In this document: positions 8,017-16,377 of the stretch, piece by piece
Numbering within the stretch: position 1 is the first letter of the stretch
How the letters are laid out: each line of letters starts with the position of its first letter
NCBI GenBank assembly: GCA_002343845.1
Contig: DDSQ01000175.1
Span: 39,209-103,208 of the forward strand
Direction of reading: 5' to 3'
Source: Planctomycetes bacterium UBA2386
Lineage (GTDB): Bacteria > Planctomycetota > UBA1135 > UBA2386
DNA length: 64,000 nt
The notes under the pieces: generated by a model
The model's database searches: none
What the model saw: only the letters and a program-made list of their open reading frames with translations
What the model was told of the DNA's origin: nothing
Position numbers and translations under genes: made by a program

Positions 8017-10242
8017 TCACAGGATGCCGAGCAGCAGGTCCAGGCCGTTGCTGGCCAGCACGCCCAGCGTGTTGCTCGACGGCGAGTAGATCGCCGACTG
8101 GCCGACGATGACCACTCCCGCAGCACTCGGGAGGTTGGGAATCAACCACGTGCTCGGCGAGCTGGCGCCAACGATCGCGAAGTTCAGGGTCGCATCGATG
8201 CTGACGTGCTGGAAGCAGTCCGGCGCGCCGACCGAGGCGAGCGGCACGCCCGGGTTGTACTTCGTAAGGCCGAGGACCAACACGCCGGCGAGGCCGCTGG
8301 CCGGGATGCCGGTGGTGACGAAGCCCATCGCCGTGCCGAGCACGGGCCGCGACGACGCCGCGAGCTGCACGTCCGGGATCGAAGTCGTGCAGACCACGTG
8401 GCCGGCGTTGAGGCTCGCCGACCAGTCGATGCTGCCCGGATCGGCCGGCTGGCCGCCGGGGGTGTAGCCGACGACGTATCCCGTGTTGCCCGAGGGCGTG
8501 CACGACTGGTAGATCACGTCGACGTCACCGCTCGAGTGGAAGTGCATCTGGAACGTGGCGCTGCCCGTGCCCTGGTAGTTCGCCACGTTGCTCCAAGTGA
8601 TGCGTGCCACGGTCGGCGTGGTCTCGATGCGAATGGCGCCCGTCGGCGGCACGAGGTCGTGCCAGGCCGCCGCCCAGGTCCTCGCGAGGCCGAGGAACGC
8701 CGACGCGGACGGCGTCCACGCGTTGCTGCTGCCTCCCGCCTGCACGAAGCCGTTCGAGCAGACCGAGAGCGAGTTGGTGGAGCCGCCGGGATACGGCAGC
8801 GTGAACGGCAGCGCATAGCTCGCGGCGACGTCGTCACCGGGCGGGTGCGTCGCACCGGCTGGCGTCGCCCACGTGGCGGTGCTGGGGCCCAGCGCGTAGG
8901 CGCCGTTCTGGTAGGTCAGCTTCCACTGCGAGTTCGAGAGGTCGAAGCCACCCGAGGTCGGGAAGTTCTCGTAGATCGCCTGCCTGCAGCTCGATCCACC
9001 GCAGCCTTCGCCGTACGCCGTCGCCTGCGCGTAGGTCGCGCCGCTCGGCGTCTGCGAGTTGATCGTCACGAACAGGGCGCCAGGGCCCGGCCGCGCTTCG
9101 TCGATCTGCACCGAGCTGCTGCCCGGCGGGAAGTTCGCGTCGAAGCCAAAGTTGTAGATCGTGTTCCACTCGTGCGGGTTGTTCGCCGGCGCGCTGAACA
9201 CGACCTCGTTGCCGATGCGAGTGGCCGTCCAGTTGTTCAGCGGGTTGTCGTCGATGTCGCGGAAGCTGAAGTTCGACGCTACGGCACCCGGGTCGATCGG
9301 CACGCGGAACGAAGCGCCTGCGCGGCTGTTGTCGACGTTGTGCACCGCGTACTCGTAGTGGTAGTTGCCGCCGCCGAGCGCGGTGACCTTCGACGCGACG
9401 AAGAAGCGGCCGTCGTCGTTGCCGTTGCCGCCCTGGTTGACGGTCGCGCCGGGCCAGTGCTGCAGCACCGAACCGAACGCTTCGCCGACCGCCGTGTTGG
9501 CGACCGTCCAAGTACTTCCGGTCCACGTCGGCTGGAAGCCGCGCGACTTGATGTTGTCGCCGCGGTTGGCGACCGCTTCGCCCCGGTGGATCAGCTGGAT
9601 CGCGTAGAAGTACTGCGCGCCGCCGACGAGCAGGTCGCTCTCCTTGACCGTGACGCGGTTCTTCACCTCGTCGCTGCCCGGGTTGATGCCGCTGTGCGTG
9701 CCGTTGAAGTTGCCGGGTGAGCCGACGTTCGGATCGCCCTGGTCGAAGTACGAGCCCAGCATCGTCCAGGTGCCCAGCCACGGGTTGATCTCCGCGGGCG
9801 GGCCGAGGTCGTTGCGGCCGGCATTGTGGACATTGCTGTAGGTGTCGGAGCAGGTCGGCCCCATCTGGTTGCCGCCGATATTCGGGACGCAGGACCCGCA
9901 GGCACCGGGCTGGCTCGCCGACGTGAAGGCGTGCTTGCAGTACGAACGGTCGCTGATCTGCACCATGCGATCGCCGGACAGGCGCGTGATCAGGAAGCCG
10001 AAGTACGGGTGGTTCTCCTGCGGCACCGCGTACCACGGGATGTTCACCGATCCCGGGTTGCACATCGTGTTGCGCATCGACATGCCGACCTCGCCGCCCG
10101 GGTGCGCCGCGCCGCGCCGGCCCCAGTACCGGATGTTGTCGAGGATCTCCAGGCGACCATCGAGACCCGGGACAGTGTTCGATTGCGCCGAAAGGACGCT
10201 GGCGACGGACACGCCGAGCGAAAGGACGAGTGCTGCTTTCAT
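8017..10242 (-). CDS. Large secreted protein with planctomycete C-terminal module
   Basis: The 741-residue product starts with a signal peptide (MKAALVLSLGVSVASVLSAQ, cleavage probably after SAQ). The mature protein is rich in Asn, Gly, Ser, Thr and aromatic residues, has several cysteines (for example SCVPNIGG and GEGCGGSSC), and reads as beta-rich and extracellular. The last 110 residues contain VGAPDC and end with NTLGVLASNGLDLLLG. The same pattern closes the secreted protein at 30144-31187 (VGAPAC, NSLGISMSNLGRFLIG), so the two share a terminal module. I do not recognise a catalytic domain. The ATG at 10242 was chosen because the signal peptide starts there; the frame stays open upstream without any plausible protein. 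The gene diverges from the tricorn-protease gene. Confidence 0.75.
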   Translation of the reverse strand: MKAALVLSLGVSVASVLSAQSNTVPGLDGRLEILDNIRYWGRRGAAHPGGEVGMSMRNTMCNPGSVNIPWYAVPQENHPYFGFLITRLSGDRMVQISDRSYCKHAFTSASQPGACGSCVPNIGGNQMGPTCSDTYSNVHNAGRNDLGPPAEINPWLGTWTMLGSYFDQGDPNVGSPGNFNGTHSGINPGSDEVKNRVTVKESDLLVGGAQYFYAIQLIHRGEAVANRGDNIKSRGFQPTWTGSTWTVANTAVGEAFGSVLQHWPGATVNQGGNGNDDGRFFVASKVTALGGGNYHYEYAVHNVDNSRAGASFRVPIDPGAVASNFSFRDIDDNPLNNWTATRIGNEVVFSAPANNPHEWNTIYNFGFDANFPPGSSSVQIDEARPGPGALFVTINSQTPSGATYAQATAYGEGCGGSSCRQAIYENFPTSGGFDLSNSQWKLTYQNGAYALGPSTATWATPAGATHPPGDDVAASYALPFTLPYPGGSTNSLSVCSNGFVQAGGSSNAWTPSASAFLGLARTWAAAWHDLVPPTGAIRIETTPTVARITWSNVANYQGTGSATFQMHFHSSGDVDVIYQSCTPSGNTGYVVGYTPGGQPADPGSIDWSASLNAGHVVCTTSIPDVQLAASSRPVLGTAMGFVTTGIPASGLAGVLVLGLTKYNPGVPLASVGAPDCFQHVSIDATLNFAIVGASSPSTWLIPNLPSAAGVVIVGQSAIYSPSSNTLGVLASNGLDLLLGIL

Positions 10243-10263
10243 CGGGACGGAGAGAGGGACACT

Positions 10264-10278
10264 GCGGGTCGGACCCGC
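10264..10278. repeat. Short inverted repeat in divergent promoter region
   Basis: GCGGGTC (10264-10270) and GACCCGC (10272-10278) form a near-perfect palindrome 21 bases upstream of the secreted-protein start and 124 bases upstream of the tricorn start. It may be an operator in the shared 159-base intergenic region, but in such GC-rich DNA short palindromes also arise by chance. Confidence 0.2.
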
Positions 10279-10401
10279 ATCGCATGGGCAGGGCGCGCCG
10301 AACTCTACCGCGTGCCGGAGGATGGGCAAACCGCCTGGCTCCGCGTCGGGAGGGTCGCGCTTGCGCCGGAGCGCGTGCTGGCGTCTCGTGCCCCGCCTGC
10401 C

Positions 10402-13400
10402 ATGGCAGTGTCCGCCCAATCTCTCGTCCCACTCGTCGCTCTTGTCGCCGCGTTCCCCGCGACGGCGCAGACGCGACTCCTGCGTTTCCCCGACCTGCAC
10501 GGCGACCACGTCGTCTTCACCCACGGCGGCGACCTGTGGCGCGCGCCGATCGGCGGCGGCACGGCGACGCGCTTGACGTCCGCGCGCGGCGTCGAACTGT
10601 TCGGCAAGTTCTCGCCCGACGGCCGCTGGATCGCGTTCACCGGCCAGGTCGACGGCGACGAACAGGTCTACGTCGTGCCGAGCGACGGCGGCGAACTGCG
10701 GCAGCTCACCTGGTATCCCGCGAAGGGCCCGTTGCCGGATCGCTGGGGCTACGACAACCAGGTCTACGGCTGGACGCCGGACGGCAGCGCGGTGCTGTTC
10801 CGCAGCCTGCGCGGTTCGTGGTCCCCCGGCGCCCCGCGTCTTTACACCGTGGCGATGCCGGCGACGGCGCGCCAGCGAGGTGCTCTGCCGGTGCCGTTGC
10901 CGATGCCGGTCGCGGGTGCGGGCGAGTTCGCGCCCGACGGCCGGGCCATCGTCTACTCGCCGCTGTTCCGCGACTTCCGCACGTGGAAGCGCTACGAGGG
11001 CGGCTGGGCCACCGACCTGCACGTGTTCGACCCGGCGACCGGGCGCGGCGAGAACATCACCGACCATCCGCGCACCGACCGCGACCCGATGTGGATCGGC
11101 GATCGCATCTGGTTCGCCAGCGACCGCAGCGGCACCCTGAACCTGTGGTCGTACGACGTCGCTGCACGCAGCGTCCACCAGGAGACCACCAGCACGACGT
11201 GGGACGTGCGGTGGCCGAGTGCGGGCGGACCGCAGGACGCGCGCATCGTCTACGAGAAGGGCGGCGAACTGTTCTGGTTCGACACCCGGACGCGCGTCGA
11301 GCACGCGATCCCGATCCGCGTGCCCGACGAGGGGCTGCTGACGCGCACGACCGAGGTCGACGCCAGCGGGCTGATCGAGCACCAGGCGCTGAGCCCCGGC
11401 GGTCGGCGGGCAGCGTTCGCGGCGCGCGGCGACTTGCTGACGGTGCCGCGCGAACACGGCGACGTGCGCAACCTGACGACTTCGCCGGGCGCGCACGAGA
11501 AGCACCCGCAGTTCTCACCGGACGGCAGCACGATCGCGTTCGTGTCGGACCAGACCGGCGAAGAGCAGATCTGGCTCGTCGACCACCTCGGCGAACGGCC
11601 GCCGCGGCAGCTGACGCGCGGGCTGACCGGAATGCTCTACGAGCCGGTGTGGTCGCCGGACGGCAAGTGGATCGCGTTCGGCGACAAGGACGGCGTGCTG
11701 CGCGTCGCCGACGCCACGACCGGCGATCTCGTCGTCGTCGCCGACGAGAGCCGTGGGCAACTGCGGGACCACGTCTGGTCGCCGTGCTCGGGGCACCTCG
11801 CCTTCTCGATGACGACGGGCACCGAGTGCCGGCAGTTGCACGTGTGGTCGCGGGCCACGGCCACCCTGCAGGTGGTCTCGCGGCCGCTGTCGAACGACAG
11901 CTCGCCGGCCTGGGATCCACGCGGCGACCGGCTGTACTTCCTCGGCCTGCGCGGCTTCCAGCCCCGGCTCGCCGGCGACTACGAGTGGGACTTCCAGGTC
12001 GACCGCGCGTGGGGCGTGTTCGCGTTGGCGCTGCGCGTGGGACTGCCGGCCCTGCTGCCGCCGCGCAGCGACGAGGCCATCGCCCCCGCCGAAGCGACGC
12101 CGGCACCCGCGAAGTTCGAAGCACCGATCGTGATCGACTTCGAGGGACTCGCCGACCGGGTCGAAGCGCTGCCGCTGCCGCTCGACAACTACGTAGCACT
12201 GACAGCCGCTGGCGAGAACCTGCTCGTGCTGCGACGCGGCGGTTCGTACTACGGGCGCGACAGCGACCAGCCGACGTCGCTGCTGGCGTTCTCCGGCAAG
12301 GAGCGCAAGCACGAGACGATCGCCACCGACGTTCGCACGATCGCGCTGGCCGCCGACGGCAGCCACGTGCTGGTCCGCACCACCAAGGGCTGGTCGGTGG
12401 CCAAGGCCGGCCTCGATGGCAAGGACGGCCAGAAGTCGCTCGACCTGCGCGGCCTGCCGGTGCCGAAGGTCCCCGCCGACGAGTACTGGCAGATCTTCCA
12501 CGAGGTCTGGCGCCGCTACCGCGACTTCTTCTACGTCGCCAACATGCACGGCCACGACTGGGAAGGCCTGCGAGCCCGCTACGCGCCGCTGGTCGCGCAC
12601 GTTCGCCACCGCAGCGACCTCAACTACGTGATCGGCGAGATGATCGCCGAGTTGAACGTCGGCCACGCCTACATCGCCGGCGGCGACGTCGGCGCGCCGA
12701 GCCGCACGCCGGTGGCGCTGCCGGGCCTCGTGCTCGCGTTCGACCCCGTGGCCGGCCGCTACCGCATCGAGTCGGTGCTGCGCGGCGAGAACGACGACGA
12801 GATGTACCGCTCGCCGGCGACCGCCGTCGGGGTCGCGCTGCGCGCGGGCGAGTGGCTGCTGGCGATCGACGGCGAGGAACTGCAGCCCGACCAGAACCCG
12901 TATCGACTGCTGCGCGGCAAGCTCGGCCGCAGCGTCTCGCTGTCGGTGCACGACAAGCCGCAACTCGACGGCGCGCGCACCGTGGTCGTGCAGGGCATCG
13001 AGAGCGAGGAGAAGCTGTTCTACCTGCGCTGGGTCGCCGCCAACCGCGAACGCGTCACCGCGGCGAGCGGCGGGCGGCTCGGCTACGTGCACCTGCCCGA
13101 CATGGGCCAGGACGGCATCCGCGAGTTCATCAAGCAGTACTACCCGCAGCGCGACAAGCAGGGCCTCGTCATCGACGACCGCCACAACGGCGGCGGCAAC
13201 GTCTCGCAGATGGTGCTCAATCGCCTCGCGCGCGAGTTGCTGATGTGCACCTTCGGCCGCACGTCCGGCTACCGGCCGTATCCGCAGGCGCTGTTCCACG
13301 GGCACCTCGTGTGCCTGCTCAACGAAGACAGCGCGAGCGACGGCGACATCTTCCCGGCGATGTTCCGCAAGGCGGGGCTGGGCCCATTGATCGGCAAACG

Positions 13401-13680
13401 GTCGTGGGGCGGCATCATCGGCATCACCAACCGCGGCATGCTGCTCGACGGCGGCACCGTGAACGTCCCCGAGTTCGGCAACACCGAGCCCGGACCCGAG
13501 TGGACGATCGAGGGCCGCGGTGTCACCCCGGACATCGTCGTCGAGAACGACGTGCAGTCGCTGCTGCAGGGCCGCGACCCGCAGCTCGAGAAGGGCATCG
13601 AGGTGCTGCTCGAGAAGATCACCACGCAGCCTCGACCGCTGCCGACCCCACCCCCGGCCCCCATCAAGACTGGCCGATGA
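10402..13680 (+). CDS. Tricorn protease homologue (peptidase family S41)
   Basis: The product has 1092 residues, close to archaeal Tricorn (about 1070). After a possible signal peptide (AVSAQSLVPLVALVAAFPATAQ region, residues 2-23) come WD/TolB-like beta-propeller blades with repeated FSPDGRWIAF- and WSPDGKWIAF-type motifs. The second half holds a PDZ-like segment and the S41 catalytic core. Candidate active-site residues are His718 (HDWEGLRARY) and Ser979 followed by Asp980 (SASDGD), matching the Tricorn His and Ser-Asp pattern; the glutamate is probably in TIEGRGVTPDI. Tricorn breaks oligopeptides released by other proteases into di- and tripeptides. The apparent signal peptide suggests a periplasmic location here. 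The stop overlaps the ATG of the methyltransferase gene (ATGA). Confidence 0.85.
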   Translation: MAVSAQSLVPLVALVAAFPATAQTRLLRFPDLHGDHVVFTHGGDLWRAPIGGGTATRLTSARGVELFGKFSPDGRWIAFTGQVDGDEQVYVVPSDGGELRQLTWYPAKGPLPDRWGYDNQVYGWTPDGSAVLFRSLRGSWSPGAPRLYTVAMPATARQRGALPVPLPMPVAGAGEFAPDGRAIVYSPLFRDFRTWKRYEGGWATDLHVFDPATGRGENITDHPRTDRDPMWIGDRIWFASDRSGTLNLWSYDVAARSVHQETTSTTWDVRWPSAGGPQDARIVYEKGGELFWFDTRTRVEHAIPIRVPDEGLLTRTTEVDASGLIEHQALSPGGRRAAFAARGDLLTVPREHGDVRNLTTSPGAHEKHPQFSPDGSTIAFVSDQTGEEQIWLVDHLGERPPRQLTRGLTGMLYEPVWSPDGKWIAFGDKDGVLRVADATTGDLVVVADESRGQLRDHVWSPCSGHLAFSMTTGTECRQLHVWSRATATLQVVSRPLSNDSSPAWDPRGDRLYFLGLRGFQPRLAGDYEWDFQVDRAWGVFALALRVGLPALLPPRSDEAIAPAEATPAPAKFEAPIVIDFEGLADRVEALPLPLDNYVALTAAGENLLVLRRGGSYYGRDSDQPTSLLAFSGKERKHETIATDVRTIALAADGSHVLVRTTKGWSVAKAGLDGKDGQKSLDLRGLPVPKVPADEYWQIFHEVWRRYRDFFYVANMHGHDWEGLRARYAPLVAHVRHRSDLNYVIGEMIAELNVGHAYIAGGDVGAPSRTPVALPGLVLAFDPVAGRYRIESVLRGENDDEMYRSPATAVGVALRAGEWLLAIDGEELQPDQNPYRLLRGKLGRSVSLSVHDKPQLDGARTVVVQGIESEEKLFYLRWVAANRERVTAASGGRLGYVHLPDMGQDGIREFIKQYYPQRDKQGLVIDDRHNGGGNVSQMVLNRLARELLMCTFGRTSGYRPYPQALFHGHLVCLLNEDSASDGDIFPAMFRKAGLGPLIGKRSWGGIIGITNRGMLLDGGTVNVPEFGNTEPGPEWTIEGRGVTPDIVVENDVQSLLQGRDPQLEKGIEVLLEKITTQPRPLPTPPPAPIKTGR

Positions 13681-14855
13681 GCCGCCGCACCCCTGATCGC
13701 GAACGACCACTGCCGGCACTGCGCCTCAAGGTGCGTGCGCACGGCCGGCATCCGTGGTTCTACCGCAAGATGATCCAGAAGCCCGAGGCACCGCTGCCCG
13801 CCGGCACGCCGGCGGTGGTGCGCGATCGGGAAGGCCGGCTCGTCGGCACCGGCTTCTACAATCCGCGCGCCGAGTTGGCGCTGCGCATGTTCGCCGACGA
13901 AGCCGTCGCCGACGTGCCGAACCACTTCGTGCAGGCGCTGCGCGCCGCCGTGCGGCTGCGCGAGGAGACGCTCAACCTGCCGAAGATCACCGACGCGTTC
14001 CGGATCGTGCATGCGGAGGGCGACGGCTTCCCGGGGCTCGTGCTCGACAAGCTCGGCGCGGCGTTCGTCGCGCAAGTCAGCTCGCTCGGAATGCTGCAGC
14101 AGCTCGAACCGCTCGGTGAGTGGCTGCTCCAGCACTGGCCCGGCAGCCGGCTCGTGCTGCTGCACGACAAGGACTGGGCCGAGCGCGAGGGCATCGAGTC
14201 CGCGCCACGACCGAGTCCGGTCGCGACGACGGTGCGCGAACACGGGCTCTTCTACGCGGTCACCGCGGGTGCCGGGCACAAGACCGGCTTCTTCGCCGAC
14301 CAGCGCGACAACCGGTGGCTGCTGCGCAACCTCGCCAAGGGCCGCGCCGTGCTCGACCTCTGCTGCAACAGCGGCGGCTTCGCGCTCAACGCCGCGGCCG
14401 GCGGCGCCACCAAGGTCGTCGCCGCCGACCTCGACGAGGCGATGGTCGCGCAGACCGCCCACAACGCCGCCCACAACAAGCTGCCGGTCACCGCCGTGCA
14501 CGGCGACGCGTTCGACCTGCTGCGCGAGGCCGAGCCGGGCGCGCACGACGTGATCGTGCTCGACCCGCCGAAGTGGGCGCACCACAAGGGCGAGGTCGAG
14601 GCCGGGCTCGCGCGTTACTTCGACCTGAATCGCCTCGGGCTCGAGAAGGTTGCGCGCGGCGGCATCGTGCTGACGTGCTCGTGCTCGGGCAGCGTGAGCG
14701 AGGAGACGTTCCTGCGCATGCTGCGCGACGCCGCGGCCGCGGCGCGCCGCGATGCGCGCGTGCTGCATGTGCGCGGAGCCGGCGCCGACCACCCGGTGGC
14801 GCTCGAGTGTCCGGAGACGCGCTACCTCAAGGTTGCGGTGCTGCAGGTGCGCTGA
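13677..14855 (+). CDS. rlmI: RlmI-type class I rRNA methyltransferase
   Basis: This 392-residue protein has the PUA-domain start (LRLKVRAHGRHPWFYRKMI), a central RlmI-like segment, and a class I S-adenosylmethionine fold with VLDLCCNSGGFAL, a following acidic VVAADLDEA, DPPKWAHHKGE, and a TCSCSG catalytic-cysteine region. That arrangement is typical of RlmI/YccW, which forms 5-methylcytosine at position 1962 of 23S rRNA in Escherichia coli, and of close paralogues (RlmK C-terminal half, COG1092). Target specificity cannot be read from sequence. The start overlaps the tricorn stop by four bases. The last 29 bases overlap the end of the convergent exonuclease gene. Confidence 0.85.
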   Translation: MSRRTPDRERPLPALRLKVRAHGRHPWFYRKMIQKPEAPLPAGTPAVVRDREGRLVGTGFYNPRAELALRMFADEAVADVPNHFVQALRAAVRLREETLNLPKITDAFRIVHAEGDGFPGLVLDKLGAAFVAQVSSLGMLQQLEPLGEWLLQHWPGSRLVLLHDKDWAEREGIESAPRPSPVATTVREHGLFYAVTAGAGHKTGFFADQRDNRWLLRNLAKGRAVLDLCCNSGGFALNAAAGGATKVVAADLDEAMVAQTAHNAAHNKLPVTAVHGDAFDLLREAEPGAHDVIVLDPPKWAHHKGEVEAGLARYFDLNRLGLEKVARGGIVLTCSCSGSVSEETFLRMLRDAAAAARRDARVLHVRGAGADHPVALECPETRYLKVAVLQVR

Positions 14856-15744
14856 CGCCACGAGGCGTTCCGCCGCCTGCCGCCCCCGGCAGCCGCGCGA
14901 GCAGGGCCTCGGCGCCGAGTTGCTGGCAGAAGCCGGCGAACCCGCTCGTCGGCCCGCGCCAGCGCAGCGCCTCGACGTCGTCCACGATCGGCACGTCCGT
15001 GCGCAGCGTCGCCAGGGTCTTGTAGAGCCGCGCTTCCTCGCGATGCGCGCGCAGCACTTCGGCGAGACCCGCACCACCACGCACGGGAACGGCCCACTGC
15101 GCGTGGTCGTCGGGGATCGCGTCGATCGTGCCGTAGTGCGCAAGCAGCACGGCCGCACTCTTGCTCCCCCACTTCGGCAGCCCGGGGATGCCGTCGGCAT
15201 CGTCGCCGACCAACGCGAGCCAATCCGGGATCGACGCCGGCGGCACGCCGTGCTTGCCGCGCACGGCGCTCGCGTCGAGCACCTGCCCGGTGCGCCGGTC
15301 GAGCTGCACGATGCGTTCGCCCTGGACGACTTGGGCGAGGTCCTTGTCGGGCGTGCACACGACGACACGTTCGACGCGCGGGTCGGCGGCGGCCCGCACC
15401 GCCATCGTCGCCAGCGCGTCGTCGGCCTCGAACTCGACCATCGACCAGGTCGTGATGCCGAGTGCTCGGGTCGCAGCTTCGGCGAGCGGGAACTGCGCCC
15501 ACAGCGCGGGATCGATGCCGTCCCCGGTCTTGTAGCCCGCGAACAGCGCGTTGCGGAACGACTCGATCACGGTGTCGAAGGCGATGCCGACGTGCGTGAC
15601 GCCGTCTTCGCGCAGCAGCGACATCAGGCTGGCGAGCAGTCCACGCACGGCACCCACTTCGCGACCGTCCGGAGCCTGCGCCGGCGGGGCGCCGTAGAAG
15701 CTGCGGAACAGCTCGTAGGTGCCGTCGACGAGGTGGACCTGCAT
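14827..15744 (-). CDS. 5'-3' exonuclease (PolA-type N-terminal nuclease / FEN family)
   Basis: The 305-residue product begins MQVHLVDGTYELFRSFY, the typical opening of the PIN-like nuclease domain found at the N-terminus of DNA polymerase I and in stand-alone ExoIX/FEN enzymes. Metal-binding acidic residues are seen in EFEADDALATMA and CTPDKDLAQVV. The helix-three-turn-helix DNA-binding motif is clear in IPDWLALVGDDADGIPGLP followed by WGSKSAAVLL. No polymerase domain follows, so it is a free-standing flap/5' exonuclease, probably acting in Okazaki-fragment processing or repair. It is convergent with, and overlaps by 29 bases, the upstream rlmI gene. Confidence 0.85.
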   Translation of the reverse strand: MQVHLVDGTYELFRSFYGAPPAQAPDGREVGAVRGLLASLMSLLREDGVTHVGIAFDTVIESFRNALFAGYKTGDGIDPALWAQFPLAEAATRALGITTWSMVEFEADDALATMAVRAAADPRVERVVVCTPDKDLAQVVQGERIVQLDRRTGQVLDASAVRGKHGVPPASIPDWLALVGDDADGIPGLPKWGSKSAAVLLAHYGTIDAIPDDHAQWAVPVRGGAGLAEVLRAHREEARLYKTLATLRTDVPIVDDVEALRWRGPTSGFAGFCQQLGAEALLARLPGAAGGGTPRGVSAPAAPQP

Positions 15745-15800
15745 GGCGGCATCTTGGCGGGTCCCTGGCCGTGGGCAACCCGCGCGGGGAAGCTCCCTGC

Positions 15801-16364
15801 GTGACGGCCGACATCGACACCCTGCTGCGGATCCGGCTTGGACCGGTCGGCGGCTGGCGGCCGACGACGCTGCGAAGCGCCGCAGTGGTGTGTCCGCTCG
15901 TGAAGTGCGCCGCTGCCGACTGCGTGCTGCTCCTGGTGCGGCCCGCCAACCAGCGCCAGCACGCAGGCCAGATCGGGTTCCCCGGCGGCATGCGCGAGGG
16001 CGACGAGTCGGTCGAAGCGACCGCGCGCCGCGAGTTCGCCGAAGAACTCGGCGCCGACGCGTCGGCACTCACGGCGCTCGGCGAACTGCCGCCGCGCACG
16101 AGCTCCACCGGGATCCACGTGCACGCGGTCGTGGCGCGGCTGCAGCCGGTCGCGCTCGTTCCCGATCCCCGCGAGGTCGCGCGCGTGCTCCACGTTCCGC
16201 TCGCGGCCCTGCTGGACGAGGCGCGGTGGTCGGAACGGCCAGCGCCACTGGGCGCACCCGGTGTGCAGCCCGCGACGAGCCCGCACTTCACGATCGGCGC
16301 GGACCTGCTGTGGGGTCTCACCGCGCGCTTCGTGCGCGACCTGCTCGCGGCGCTGCGCGGCTGA
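15801..16364 (+). CDS. Nudix hydrolase, CoA pyrophosphatase-like
   Basis: A complete Nudix box (GGMREGDESVEATARREF followed by AEELG) follows LLVRPANQRQHAGQIGFPGG, the pattern of NudL/YeaB-type hydrolases that cleave CoA and related dinucleotides into phosphopantetheine and nucleotide. The protein is 187 residues from GTG 15801. I prefer this start because a GGGGAAG ribosome-binding candidate lies eight bases upstream (15786-15792); an in-frame GTG at 15771 would add ten residues. The gene ends two bases before the convergent pheT stop, inside a shared palindrome. Exact substrate is inferred from family resemblance only. Confidence 0.8.
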   Translation: MTADIDTLLRIRLGPVGGWRPTTLRSAAVVCPLVKCAAADCVLLLVRPANQRQHAGQIGFPGGMREGDESVEATARREFAEELGADASALTALGELPPRTSSTGIHVHAVVARLQPVALVPDPREVARVLHVPLAALLDEARWSERPAPLGAPGVQPATSPHFTIGADLLWGLTARFVRDLLAALRG

Positions 16365-16377
16365 CTCAGCCGCGCAG
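16353..16377. terminator. Perfect palindrome spanning both stop codons of nudix and pheT
   Basis: Arms CTGCGCGGCTGA (16353-16364) and TCAGCCGCGCAG (16366-16377) are perfectly complementary around one base. The first arm ends with the stop codon of the Nudix gene and the second begins with the stop codon of pheT on the other strand. In RNA it would fold as a ten-pair stem with a five-base loop. It is a bidirectional terminator candidate and explains why both proteins end in Leu-Arg-Gly. Confidence 0.6.

Noticed and set aside
8206..9720. Plus-strand open frame of 504 codons over the secreted-protein gene
   Set aside because: Shadow frame; the minus-strand product has a signal peptide and a C-terminal module shared with another gene.
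15771..15800. Upstream GTG start for the Nudix gene
   Set aside because: It adds ten residues without similarity and has no ribosome-binding site, whereas GTG 15801 is preceded by GGGGAAG at good spacing.
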